This document shows, piece after piece, positions 1 through 12,400 of a stretch of 64,000 nt of DNA. A program made the translations under genes and the position numbers. How positions within the stretch are numbered: the first letter of the stretch is position 1; every line of letters starts with the position of its first letter. The notes under the pieces were generated by a model. It made no database searches. It had not been told where the DNA came from and saw only the letters and a program-made list of their open reading frames with translations. The DNA is from Eublepharis macularius (lineage: Eukaryota; Chordata; Lepidosauria; Squamata; Eublepharidae): assembly GCF_028583425.1 (NCBI RefSeq), contig NC_072795.1, positions 8,393,001-8,457,000 on the forward strand, given 5' to 3'.

Positions 1-288
1 CATTTTAGATATGCCACTATTCTCTTTGCCCTGTTTGTAATATTGAGGGAAATAACTCTGTCTTAAATGACCTGGCAAGGATTGCTGTGATCAAGAATGG
101 AAGTATTTCAAATCCCTAAGAAAAGTGCCCACCGAATATTAAGTTTTGTTACACTCCAAAAGTTAAATAAATGATTCGCCACTGGAGTATAGATTTACTG
201 TAGCTGTCACGAACGGGCTTAGATGGATGTAATATGTGATGTGAAACATTCTTTAATTCATTTTATCTGCTTTGACCCACACTTGCAG
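1..288 (+). other. CYP2 intron 1, 3' end
   Basis: No coding similarity is visible here. The stretch ends in the acceptor CACTTGCAG directly before exon 2. Exon 2 begins in phase 0, so the missing exon 1 must end on a codon boundary, as CYP2 exon 1 does. Confidence 0.7.
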
Positions 289-451
289 ATTGCAAAAAGT
301 CACGGAGACGTTTTCACCCTGTGGATCGCGCACATCCCGGTGGTTGTGTTGTCTGGATTTGAAGCCGTGAAAGATGCGCTGGTTGGCAATTCTGAAGCAC
401 TCTCTGGGCGACCAATGTTCCCCTTTTTTAAAGTTCTGGGAAACGAAAAGG
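289..451 (+). CDS. CYP2: CYP2 exon 2
   Basis: 163 bp, starting in phase 0 and ending in phase 1. It encodes IAKSHGDVFTLW, then the strand PVVVLSGFEAVKDALV and SGRP, the usual N-terminal beta-sheet and B-helix region of CYP2 proteins. The donor is GTAAGC at 452. Ending at 451 rather than 450 gives the family length and keeps the frame into exon 3 (NEKG|IMFSNGE). Confidence 0.95.
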
Positions 452-3400
452 GTAAGCTTTGATCAAGGCTTCCCTCCCCCCCGCCTTTTCAGTCTTGTGA
501 TTTTGGGTGGGGATTGTCCCAATAGCATGGAATGTTGGTGAGTTTTTAGGCTCAATTAACGTGTTTTGTAAAAGACAGTCATATGTTTCACCACGCTTTA
601 AATAATGAATTCACACACTTTGGGTAATAAATTTTCAGTGCACTTCCAATACACTTTAATAATAGTTTGCAACTCGATTTTCTGTGAAACAGGAACGTCC
701 AGTTGGAAAGCTTCACTAAAGTGCATTGCAAGTACATTATCCAACGGTGCAGAAAGGAGCAGTTTCTTCTAATTAGGCCAGATAACAATAACAACAATGA
801 CATTTGATTTATATATCACCCTTCTGGACAACTTAATGCCCACTCACAGAGCGGTTTACAAAGTGTGTTATTATTATCCTCACAACAATCACCCTGTGAG
901 GTGGGAGGGGCTGAGAGAGCTCTGAGAGAGCTGTGACTGACCCAAGGTCACCCAGCTGGCTACAAGTGGAGGAATCAAACCTGGCTTTCCAGATTAGAGT
1001 CCTGCTACTCTTAACCACTACACCAAACTGCTTTGAGGACTGGATCTAGTTTTGGGCATCCCCATATCGAATATGACACAGCTGCTTTTTGATTGCTGCA
1101 GGTATTATGTTCTCCAACGGTGAAACCTGGTGGCAGCAAAGACATTTTGGGCAAGCTATTCTGCAGAAGCTGGTGTTAGAGAAGAAAGATCTGGAGCATC
1201 AGATAGGAGAGGAAGGCCGTCAGCTCGTGGAGACCTTTGCACATGAAAAAGGTATGTAAGAGATTTAAGAGATGGGCAAATTGATTTGCAGCAGCCGAGC
1301 TTTCCCTGCTGGGCGTTTCTCAATAGCTACAGGAGATAATTTTGCAGAGCACTGATTTCTGTGGCTTCCAGAAATGAAACATCTATGACCAACCTGCCCC
1401 ACGCTTTTCGATTGCTCAAGAGGTATATTGTTTTTAATATCTTCACTGCTGTTGGATACGGTTTTATGCAGGGCTTTTTTTCTGGGAAAAGAGGTGGTGG
1501 AACTCAGTGGGTTGCCAACACAGGGGGCAACTCTTGGCGGGAGGTGGTGCCCCTGGTACCACATGTGCACGCGCAAAGTGCACACATACTCCCAGGGCCG
1601 ATGATGTCACTTTGGGTCAGCTGGAACAAGGGGGGAGTTTTTAAAAGTTTAAATCGCCCTTGGCAAAAATGGTCACATGGCTGGTAGCTTATGAAGTTTG
1701 CCCAGAAGTGAAACCATCGCTCTCACAATGCTGGCCACTCACCGTTTCCATGCCCCAACCCTCCTGCCAGTTGCCAGACCTGGCCTGGCAACCCTAGTCC
1801 TAATCCGGCATGGGTACAACATAGAAGGAAGGAGGACACACAAGTACTATTTTTTTTTAAAAAGGTAAAGGTAGTGCAAGCACCGAGTCATTAGTGACCC
1901 ATAGGGGAACGTTGCATCACGACGTTTTCTTGGCAGACTTTTGTTACGGGGTGGTTTGCCATTGCCTTCCCCAGTCCTCTGGACTTTACCCCCAAGAAAC
2001 TGGGTACTCATTTTACCGACCTTGGAAGGGTGGAAGGCTGAGTCAACCTTGAGCCGGCTATTTGAACCCGGCTTCCGCCAGGATCGAACTCAGGTCGTGA
2101 GCAGAGCTTGGACTGCGGTACTGCAGCTTACCCCTCTGCGCCACGGGGCTCTTACTATATTATTGTGACTGAATTCACTGGTTGAGTCTGGGTTCTCCAT
2201 TATACCCACTGAGCTCCATTTTGAGGAAACAAACCATCTATCAGAGTCACTTTCGGAATCGCAGCCGCAACTTGAAAAAGATAGTTGTGAACCTGGAAAT
2301 GATTTCAGGTGTCTGTCCCTTTGTGCACAGCCACTCATTTGCACAAGAGTATCCCCATACAATCCTCGACATAAGTATAGATTGGCAGGTGAAAATAAGT
2401 GCCCTTTGCACTCATGAACTGGTCCTAAGATGACACTGCAAAATATCTGTGGATATCACTATATGCCTGGAATGAGTGAGTGAAAGAATGGTGGGTTTAT
2501 GACAGATAGCTATTATGTCCACAGGGGAGCCGATAGACCCTTCGCTGCATATTTTGCATTCAGTCTCCAAAATGATTTGCGCTGCTGCTTTTGGACACCC
2601 TTTTCCCATTGAGGACAAAGCCTTGCATGAGCTGACTGAACATATTAATACTATTACAAAATCCGGGTGCTCTGCTGGAGTTATGGTGAGTAGTCATTTA
2701 TTCCCCGTTCTCTTCCCACAGGTCAACAATGCTGAATTATACTGAGCCGGGCTGATGACTGGGGGCGGCTAAGATTTCCCTTTGCTTGTTGAATTCTACC
2801 TGTATCACAAAGCATTAGAATCATTTCCCCCCAACTTTTTTTCAATTTATTATTGCAAGAATTTTTCAAGTGCATGTATAATGACAACTATGGAATGCAA
2901 TCTTCAGATTGTGAGGTTTGGGGATAAAATATAAATCAACGCAGAGCATTCATACAGAAACTTACAAATGTTTGAACAAAGTGTGATGGCATTCAGTGCA
3001 TAATATAGGCAGTGGCCGAGTATGAAGGACTCATAGAGGGATAACTAATGAAACCAGAATAACAAGGTGATACATTTGCGACAACCCTTTCTATACCATT
3101 TATTTTTTAATCTTTATTTTTTTTTAAAAAAAAATATATTGTATCTTACATTTCTTTCTGCGCTCCCGTCCCGAGACAAGTAACAACTAGACCCTTAAAA
3201 ATTCTTACATCAAACCCAACAAGTGTGCAGGGGGAGGTAGTTGTGAATTTCCTGCATTATGCAGGGGGTTGGACTAGATGACCCTGGAGATACCTTCCAA
3301 CTCTATGATTCTATTATTCTAGGATTCCAGGTGATAGCAGTTGATAGTTAAAAGCATTGGGCCACAATGTGGAAATGGCATGCCTTCAGTGCTGACTCAG

Positions 3401-6400
3401 AATTAGAGAGCCAGTTTGGTGTAGTGGTTAAAAGCAGCAGGACTGTAATCCGGAGAACCAGGTTTGATTCCTTGCTCCTCCACTTGAAGCCAGCTGGGTG
3501 ACTGTGGGTCAGTCACAGCTCTCTCAGAGCTCTCTCAGCTTCACCCACCTCACAGGGTGATTGTCATGAGGATAATAACAACACACTCTGTAAACTGCTC
3601 TGAGTAGGTGTTAAGTTGTCCTGAAGGGAGGTATATAAATCGAGTGTTGTTATCGTTATTGTTATTACTATTCGATTGCCCAAGCATCAGCAATGCTTTC
3701 TTTTGTCTTTCCTGCAGTTATATAACATGTTTCCTTCACTTATGAAATATATCCCTGGACCTCATAAGAAAGCAATCTCCTCCTGTGAATTTATACGGTC
3801 CTTTATCCGGAAGGAGGTAGAAAACCATAAGAAGAATGGGCCTCCCCATGAGCGCCAAGGCTTTGTTGATTTCTATTTGGCTCAACTGAAAAAAGTAAGT
3901 TTCTGTTTTGTAATGTGTGTATCTAGCACCTTCGAGATGTCATGGAATCCATTGGAAACGGCAGTTTAGCTGTTTTTTATGGTCATAGTAGGATGGACGT
4001 TAATTTTAAAGGAAACTCCCAGAGGCCCAAACAGCCCATCGGAGAAAGAATTGTGGGCATTGCCAATAATATGCAAGTGGAAAATAAACTGATGTGATGC
4101 CATTATGTTATTATTTTCCTGCTTCCCACCACGCAGCAGCCAGTGATACAGAGATTGTGGGGAAACATTAACATATTATCATAGCACATGATTTTCAGCT
4201 GAGAAGAGGAGCTCCCTGTAATTCGTAGGTCTGAAAACTGTAATGAGCCTTGAGATTTGATGTGAATCTGAAGAACTGAGGCCTGAACAGGACTCAGCCA
4301 AGACTCATATCGTTGAGCTGCCTGGAGATTTATATGGATCTTGAGGTCATTCATTCAGCTGACCCCACACCTGCAAGTAGGGTTGCCAACTCTGAGTCAG
4401 GAAATTCCTGGAGATTTGGGGGCAGAACCCGAGGTGGGTGGAGTTTGGGGAGGGTACGGAGGTCAACAGGGATGAAACGCCGTAGAGTCCACCCTCCAAA
4501 GCTGCCATTTTTTCCCAGGGGAACTGAACTCTGTATTCTGGAGATCAGTTGTAGTTATGAGAGAACGCCAGCCCCACCTGAAGCTTAGCAGCCTGCCAAA
4601 TGCTGACCATGTAGCCAACTGTGTGGTGAATATTGTGCATTGCTTAAATGCTGCGTGGTACAAATGATAAGGAAACACAAAGGAAAGTGCACCGCGTAGT
4701 GATAAACAACTAGAAAGATAGAAACCTGCAGCGGAAGGTCTAACTGAGCTACTTAACTTAACGAACAACTCACAACTCAAAAGTTACAACAGCAAATGCC
4801 CAAAATAAATATAAAAAATATTTATATCAACACAGCTAGGTATTGACATAGCCACAATATACAAAAAATTTACAAAGGCCATATAAATCAGTGAATAAAG
4901 AAGTCCAGTAAATAAATGTGTCTGGATATTCCAAAGTTCATGCACAATAAATATGGAGACGAAGCTCTCTTCTTTGTATTTCAGCAGGTAAATCCAGAAC
5001 CTCAAGGAGGCAGGAAGCCAACTCCTGGGCTGGAGATCCCTCAGCAGAAAAGCCAGAACGCAGGGGAAGGAATACCTGGTATTTGGGTCTCCCACTTGGG
5101 AATAGAGAAGTTATTGATGCTCTTGGAAATCTATCTGTCAACGCGCTTGAAAAGCTTCACTGAAACAGGAATCCACTTTTCGTCCTGTTGAGCCATTGAT
5201 AGCTGTGTTCCTTTCCCTGCGTTCTGGCTTTTCCACTGAGGGATCTCCAGCCCCGGAGTTGGCTTCCTGCCTCCTTGCGGTTCTGAATTTACCTGCTGAA
5301 ATACAAAGAAGAAAGCTTCATCTCCATATTTATTGTGCGTGAACTTTGGAATATCCAGACACATTTATTTACTGGACTTCTTTATTCACTGATTTATATG
5401 ACCTTTGTAAAAATTTTTGTGTATTATGGATATGTCAATACCTGTGTCGATATAAATATTTTTGATATTTATCTTGAGCATTTGCTGTTGTAACTTTTGA
5501 GTTGTGTGGTGTAAGTTAAGTAGGTCAGTTAGACCTTCTGTTGTAGGTTTCTATCTTTCTGGTACAAATGATAAGCTTTGATGATGTTGGCACTGAGTTC
5601 CCCAAACTACTTGCCACAATTTCTGACCTGTGCTGAAGCACTAGCCATTTGAAGATAAGTGCGTTTGTCACACTTTTAAATGTTTATCTCCCTCAAAATA
5701 TTCCTCATCTCTGGAAAGCTAGTTTGTCAAGGGAAAAATCCTAGCCTAGCTTGCACACACACACACACACACACATATAATGGAATCTTCAGTTGTATGT
5801 TTCTCTCACTTATCATGTATATTGGTGCTATGCATTTCTCAATGTACCGATTTGTTCTTGGTCCACAAATCACAGAATTCTAGCTTTTCTGGAAACCTGG
5901 AAAGCAACGCAAATGTGCCATGCAGCAAATAAATGATGCTTTTAAAGCAGGGCTCATTTTGAGGGAGAATGTGCAGGAACGCAGTTCTGGCAGTTCCCCA
6001 AAGAGGTCACATGACAGGTGGCCCCACCCACCTGACTCTTGGCAATTTGGGGCCCGTTTCAGGCTGAATTGGTTCCAAAACAGCCTAGATCAGCCCTCTG
6101 ATGGGTGGTGGATCACTGTCCTGCTCAGCAGCGGCCCAGTCCTGACCATTTTGGGCCCCTTTTCAGCCATTTTTAGCCCCTTTTTGCCATTTTGGGCCCA
6201 ATTTCGGCCATGAATGGCCAGGATTGGGTCCAAAACAGCCAGGATAGCTGATGTCAGAGGGTGTGACATATGCAAATCAGTTATGCCGATGACACACTTC
6301 TGGTGATGTCAAGGAGCGTGGCATATGCTAATGAGTTATGCTAATGAGTTCCTCCAGCTCTTTTTCTACAAAATGACCCCTGTTTTAAAGTAATTCTTTC

Positions 6401-9400
6401 AGAAGGCAAGAGACAAGTGCTGCAACAGCTCTAGTTCAGTTGGCACTGGCTCAATGATTTTGCATGGTAATATGTTTCTAACTATAACCGACAGGAGAAA
6501 ACGGACTTCACTTCTACATTTGATGAAGACAACCTGGTACAAAGTGTTGCCGACTTCTTCATTGCAGGTACAGACCCAACAGCCGCCACCCTGTCCTGGG
6601 CGCTGCTTTTTATGGTGGCCCATCCTGATATCCAAGGTGAGATATGCGTGTATGAAACGTGGAGTGATTCCACATATGTTGGATAATGCACTTCCAATGC
6701 TCTTTATAGATCATTTGGAACAGATTTTTTTCTGTGCGGAACAAAAAATCCACCTTAAACGATTGATAAAGTGCATTGAAAGTGCATTATCTAACGTGTG
6801 CGGACTCAGCCATGGAGGATGTTCTTTACTGCTGTGGAGAGGAACAAAATCCTGGGGATTTTAGTTGAAGGATATCCAGGGCTTTTTTTCAGCGGGAACA
6901 CGGTGGAACGGAGTTCCGGCACCTCTTAAAAATGGTCACATGGCCGGTGGCCCTGCCCCCTGATCTCCAGACAGAGGGGAGTTTAGATTGCCCTCCGCGC
7001 CGCTTGGTGGCACGGAGGGCAATCTAAACTCCCCTCTGCCTGGAGATCAGGGGTTGGGGCCACCGGCCATGTGACCATTTTCACCAAGGGCAATTTAAAC
7101 TTTAAAAAACTCCCCCCTTGTTCCAGCTGACCCAAAATGATGTCATTGTGCAGTTTTGAGTTCCATCACTGAGTTCCACCACCTCTTTTCCCAGACAAAA
7201 AGCCCTGAGGATATCGAACTGTATGATTCGTAGGTGATTCATAGTTGATGGCTGCAAGAGAATTCTTTCTTTGGAATGACTTTTGTGTCTCAGAGTGACC
7301 TCACTTTCCCTTTCCCTTTCATGGAGCCTCCGTAAGAAACAGACACTTCCAGGCTTGCTAGGGCTGATTCCGGAACCTGCAGAAGTGAGGCTATGGGTGA
7401 ACTGGGGTGATCATGGAGCATGGGGTATGATAATGCTCAAACCATGGGCAACACCGTGTAATAACAGGGGTGTCACTCCTTTCTGATTTTTATTTAAACA
7501 ATGTGATATTTACAAATAGACTCACGTGCTAACACACACATTTATGACCTTACAAACACATACCAATACACTTTCCCCTTACCGTAAATTATTGTACGTT
7601 CATCATAAAGGTAAAGGTAGTTCCCTGTGTGAGCACTGATGAGTCATTACTCACCCATGGGGGGACTTTGCATTGCGACGTTTCTTGGCAGACTTTTTAC
7701 GGGGTGGTTTGCCATTGCCTTCCCCAGTCGTCTACACTTCACCCCCAGGAAACTGGGTACTCGTTTTACCGACCTCGGAAGGATGGAAGGCTGAGTCAAC
7801 CTTGAGCCTGCTGTCTGAACCCAGCTTCCGCCAGGATCGAACTCAGGTCGTGAGCAGAGCTTGGGCTGCAGTACTGCTGCTTACCACTCTGCGCCACAGG
7901 GCTCTTTTTTCATCATACTTATATTAATAAAAGAAGAGCAATTCTGTTTGTAAAGATGTAGCAAGGGCAGAGTGCAGGATGTATGTAGTGTAAACAAAAC
8001 CTGTTCTTTTGGGAGCAGGGAGGGGGTGGGGGAGTGCTGCCAGCTCATGGGCTTCTTTTGCTGATGGAAGTGGATCTCTGCCTCTCCCTCTTTCTGCATT
8101 GTTGAGATGGATCTGAGTTTGAGCATACAGATATGTTGCAGTCACATCCTATTTGCCCCACAGTGGGTTTATAATTCAGAGTACGTTTGTGTGTGGGGGA
8201 GCTATTAATGGACATTGATGTAGAGAGGAACAAAATCCTGAAGTTGAGGGGTATCAAAAGGTATGATTCGTAGCTGATGGCCACAAGAGAATTCTTTCTT
8301 CGTAATGGCTGCTGTAGCATAGTGGTTAAGTGGTTGGTTTGTGAATCAGCACTCTGCTGGTTCGAATCTCATGACTGCCATGAGCTCAGCGGGTGGCCTT
8401 GGGTAAGCCACTTCTCTCATCCCCAGCTCCCCAGCTGCACTGTGGGGATAACAGCGATACTGACAACGAATGGGGCACTAATCTGTCTAGCAGATTGGTA
8501 TATAAGTGGAGTTATTATTACAGAGAGCTGCTTTAGCATAGTGGTTGAGCTGTGAATCAGCACTCTGCTGGTTCATATCCCACCACTGCCATGAGCTCAG
8601 CAGGTGCCCTTGGGTATGCCGCTTCTCTCAGCCCCAGCTCCCCAGCTGTATTGTGAAGATAATAATAACACTGACCTTGTTCTCCACTCTGAGTGAGGCA
8701 CTAATTTGTCAGAAGAATGGAGTATAAGCACAGTTATTATTACTGTAGAACCTGAAAGAGCAGCAACTAAGCTCTGGGAAAGGATCGTAAGCCATGTTGT
8801 CCATTTGTCCAGGAATAACCAAGAGCCACAGAAGTCTTTTTAAGATGTTAGAATTGTGTGTACCAGGAACCTACTGATCACTTATAGATCCTCCCAATAC
8901 ATGCAATTACCATGTTAGATGAACAGGGGCAATGTGTATATTTACGATGCACATGTAGCTCTAGTACCTGAGGACTCACTATTAGACATGGGCACGAACA
9001 GCATTACGAACGGAAAAAACCCACGAACAGCCCGTTCGTCTGTTCGTGAACAAGCCGTTCGTGAGGCTCCATTCTAAACGAACAAGTGGTCGTTGCAAGC
9101 CTCATTCGTTGCTTTGTCAGCCTTTCATCAAGCCAGACAGTCTGGGGCCTTTTCCCCTGGCAATGGCAGGGACTGAACTCTGTCTGAACTCCTTCTGGCT
9201 TTCCTTCTGGCTTTAACCCTTCAAAGTACTTCCAGCAGAGAGTCCCATTTTTGCCACTGTGAAGAGAAAATGACAACAAAGGGAAGGACCCATGGATCAT
9301 GCCTTTCTCGGGGTGCAATCTCTCTGAAACTTGGGTTTTTTCCGGAGGACAGTGAGGACTATGTCCCCTGCAAATTTGGTGGGTATTGGACATTGGGAAG

Positions 9401-12400
9401 ATCAGTTTGTATTTCCCCTTGCCACCTGCCAGCTAATAGTTTAAAGGGATCTTTAAGGGGCCACAAACAATGAACATGTTTGTGAACAGGGTCATGTTCG
9501 TTACTGTTCATTGTTCATTGTTCGTGGATGGCCTCGTTGCTGCTAGGAGGCATTTTGAGTGGGCGGAACAGCTTCCCTCCTGACCATCACAGAACCTTAA
9601 GATCACAAGAGGATAGCAGAGAAGACACATCACATCATGTGCCGGAACAGTTCTCCTGGCTATGCCAATTTCATAGTTCCTCTCTTTCCAAATAAGGAGT
9701 ACTGCACCAAAGAATAGCTGCAGCTGGTTGGTTACTGAGCTCCACTATTAAGACCAGTGAATACGGTTTGTAAATCTATGAACTAATAAAATGAAATCAC
9801 CCCAAGGCACAAGGGTGGGAAGGTAAAGTGTGCAGGAAAGCTTAACATTTCTGAGCAACAATGGTTTCTTTGATTTAATTATGGAATCACCTACCTGATT
9901 GCATCTACACTCCTTTTTATTAAAGCACTTGACACCTTAGTGCCAAACAATAATTGCAATTCAACCTACTTCAGGCTCTGAAGTTTGTTAAAATGCCAAC
10001 CTGTCAGCTGACAGGCAGGCACTGTTTGGCATGTGAACAAACTTCAGTGACGGCTCAAATACGTGCCATGCCCAAAACAGCTCGCTGCTGTGAAGGGGGA
10101 GAAGGAGCTTCCAGTTTTCCCCCTGCCCCAGTGGTGGAGGACTTTTTGCTCCTTTTCTCTGGTTCCCTAGGACAGATGGAGCCAGAGAAAAGGGACAAAA
10201 AGCCCCCCTCCCACTGTTCCACTGTAGCAAATGGGACAGAAGGGAAATTGGAAACCCTTTCTCCCTCCTCACAGCACTCCCTTGAGGTGCTGAGCAAACA
10301 TGTGCTGTTTGAGGTGAGTTTCCCCAATATTCATCTAACAACCGTCCCGTTGCATACTTGCAACCTGCCACGTGTAGGCCGTATCGTGTATTCGAGCCCT
10401 GAAATAAAAAGAGAAGCTTGAGAGAAGTGTGCTGCTCAAACGCCTCTGGTCTTCCTCCTCAATCGCAATCCTTTGTGTTTCTTTTTCTCAGCGAAAGTCC
10501 AAGACGAGCTAGACAACGGTCTTGAATCCTTCAAAGTAGTCTGCTATGATGATCGGAAGAAATTGCCTTATACAAGGGCCGTGCTTAATGAGATCCAGCG
10601 CTTCAGCAACGTCAAGTTATTCGGGCTCCCCAAACTGAGTACAGAGAGTGTCAACATCGGTGGCAATTTAATTCCTAAGGTACAGGTTGATTGACACCCC
10701 TGCCCTCTTCTTTGCCTTGCAAGAGGCAGACTGTCGTAGATCTTCAACTAGAAATGGTCAGAAGTTAGGAAGTGCTTCCGTAAGTACCATCAAGAGTCGC
10801 AACAGCATGCTGCCCTTTTGGTTGTGCATTCTGGCCCCAGAGAATACTGTATTGGCTTTCATTCTTCTGGTGGGAATTACTTCTCCAATGCTTATCATGC
10901 ATTCCTGAAGCTCTTGTAACATTTACCTATGGGTGCAGCAAAACTAAACAGGAGTCCAGTAGTACCTTAAAGACTATTTATTCCAGCTTAAGTTTCTGTG
11001 AGTCAGACCTCATTTCATCAGATTCATAGAGTGTTCATCCAAAGCAACCACATTTATACTTAAGAGTTCCAGCAACTGAAAAGGGTGGATTGGTGGGGAG
11101 AAGTTCCAAGGAGAGTCCGGTGTAAACAAGAATCACGCAAAGGGTAGATAATCCATTCAAAGTGGGTGGGAAGCACTCCCAACTCTTGACAGACAGGCCG
11201 GTAGGATTAGCACAAAATCTAATTAAGGAAAACATCATGGGAACCATGTTATGTAGATGCACTAGGGCAGAGATCATATAAAGATACAGATGAATTCATT
11301 AACATCCATAAAGCGGTGGTTCATGCCGAGACATTTACAGCTATAGTGGGGGAGGAAACAACATCCTTATTCAAGCCTGGAGGGAGGAAGTTTTAACTTC
11401 TCGATGAATCCTAATTCAGCACTTTCACTTTGGGTTCTCCTTTTGAAGTTCTCTGGAAGGAGAACAGTAACTTTTAGATTAGTACAACCCGGAAGATAAA
11501 AATCTTCCCATGCTTATTTCGGAATGTTACTGTTTTTAATGTCAGATTTGTGTCCAGTTATTCTTTTGCATAGGAGGACTGTCCTGTTGTCCAATGCAGA
11601 GCTCAGAAGGGTGCTGTTGACACACGATGACATATATTACACACGAGGATAAGAAAGTGGATTGGACCATAATGGCATGGCTGATGTTATGATGTTATAT
11701 CTCCTGAGTAGATTTGGGAACATAGTTTGCATCTAGATTTGTTGCAGGGCTTTGTTCCATTAAGTGATCCATAGCTGTTGGTTTTAGACTGTGGGGGGGC
11801 TGTCTGTAAGCAAGGAAAAGCCCTGCCACGTAAGGCCTATGAGAGACAAATATTATCCAGGACAGATTGTAGATCATTGATGATGTGTTAGACTTGTTCG
11901 AGTTGTGAGCTGCAGTAGCATTCTGTTGTTATCTCCTTTGGATCTGTCTTTCAGCAACTTCGTTCTGGGTACCAATCTGGCTTTGTTGATGTTTCGTTAC
12001 TTTACCGCGTGGGTAGTATAATACTAAGAATGCCTGTTGTGGGCCCTTCCCATGAGAGTTCCTGCCTGAGGGTTGCCTGGCTTGTGTATTTTTTGGCAAT
12101 AGATACAAAGTGCCTGGCTGTGGTTTCTGGGATGTGTCCATAGATGTATATCTGTTCCTGTATGCAGGGCTCTTTTCCAGCTGGAACGTGGTGGAATGGA
12201 GTTCCGGCACCTCTTGAGAATGGTCACATGGCCAGTGGCCCCGCCCCCTGATCTCCAGACAGAGGGGAGTTTAGATTGCCCTCCATGCTGCTGATGGCAA
12301 TTTAAACTTTAAAAAACTCCCCCCTTGTTCCAGCTGACCCAAAGTGACGTCATTGTGCGGTCCTGGAAACTGAGTTCCACCACCTCTTTTCCCAGAAAAA

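Noticed and set aside
3408-3500. tRNA gene
   Set aside because: The A- and B-box-like motifs belong to SINE heads repeated many times; no full cloverleaf with proper stems is seen.
5073-5207. Hammerhead motif in the foldback spacer
   Set aside because: GAAACAGG is there, but no CUGANGA core lies at the required distance.
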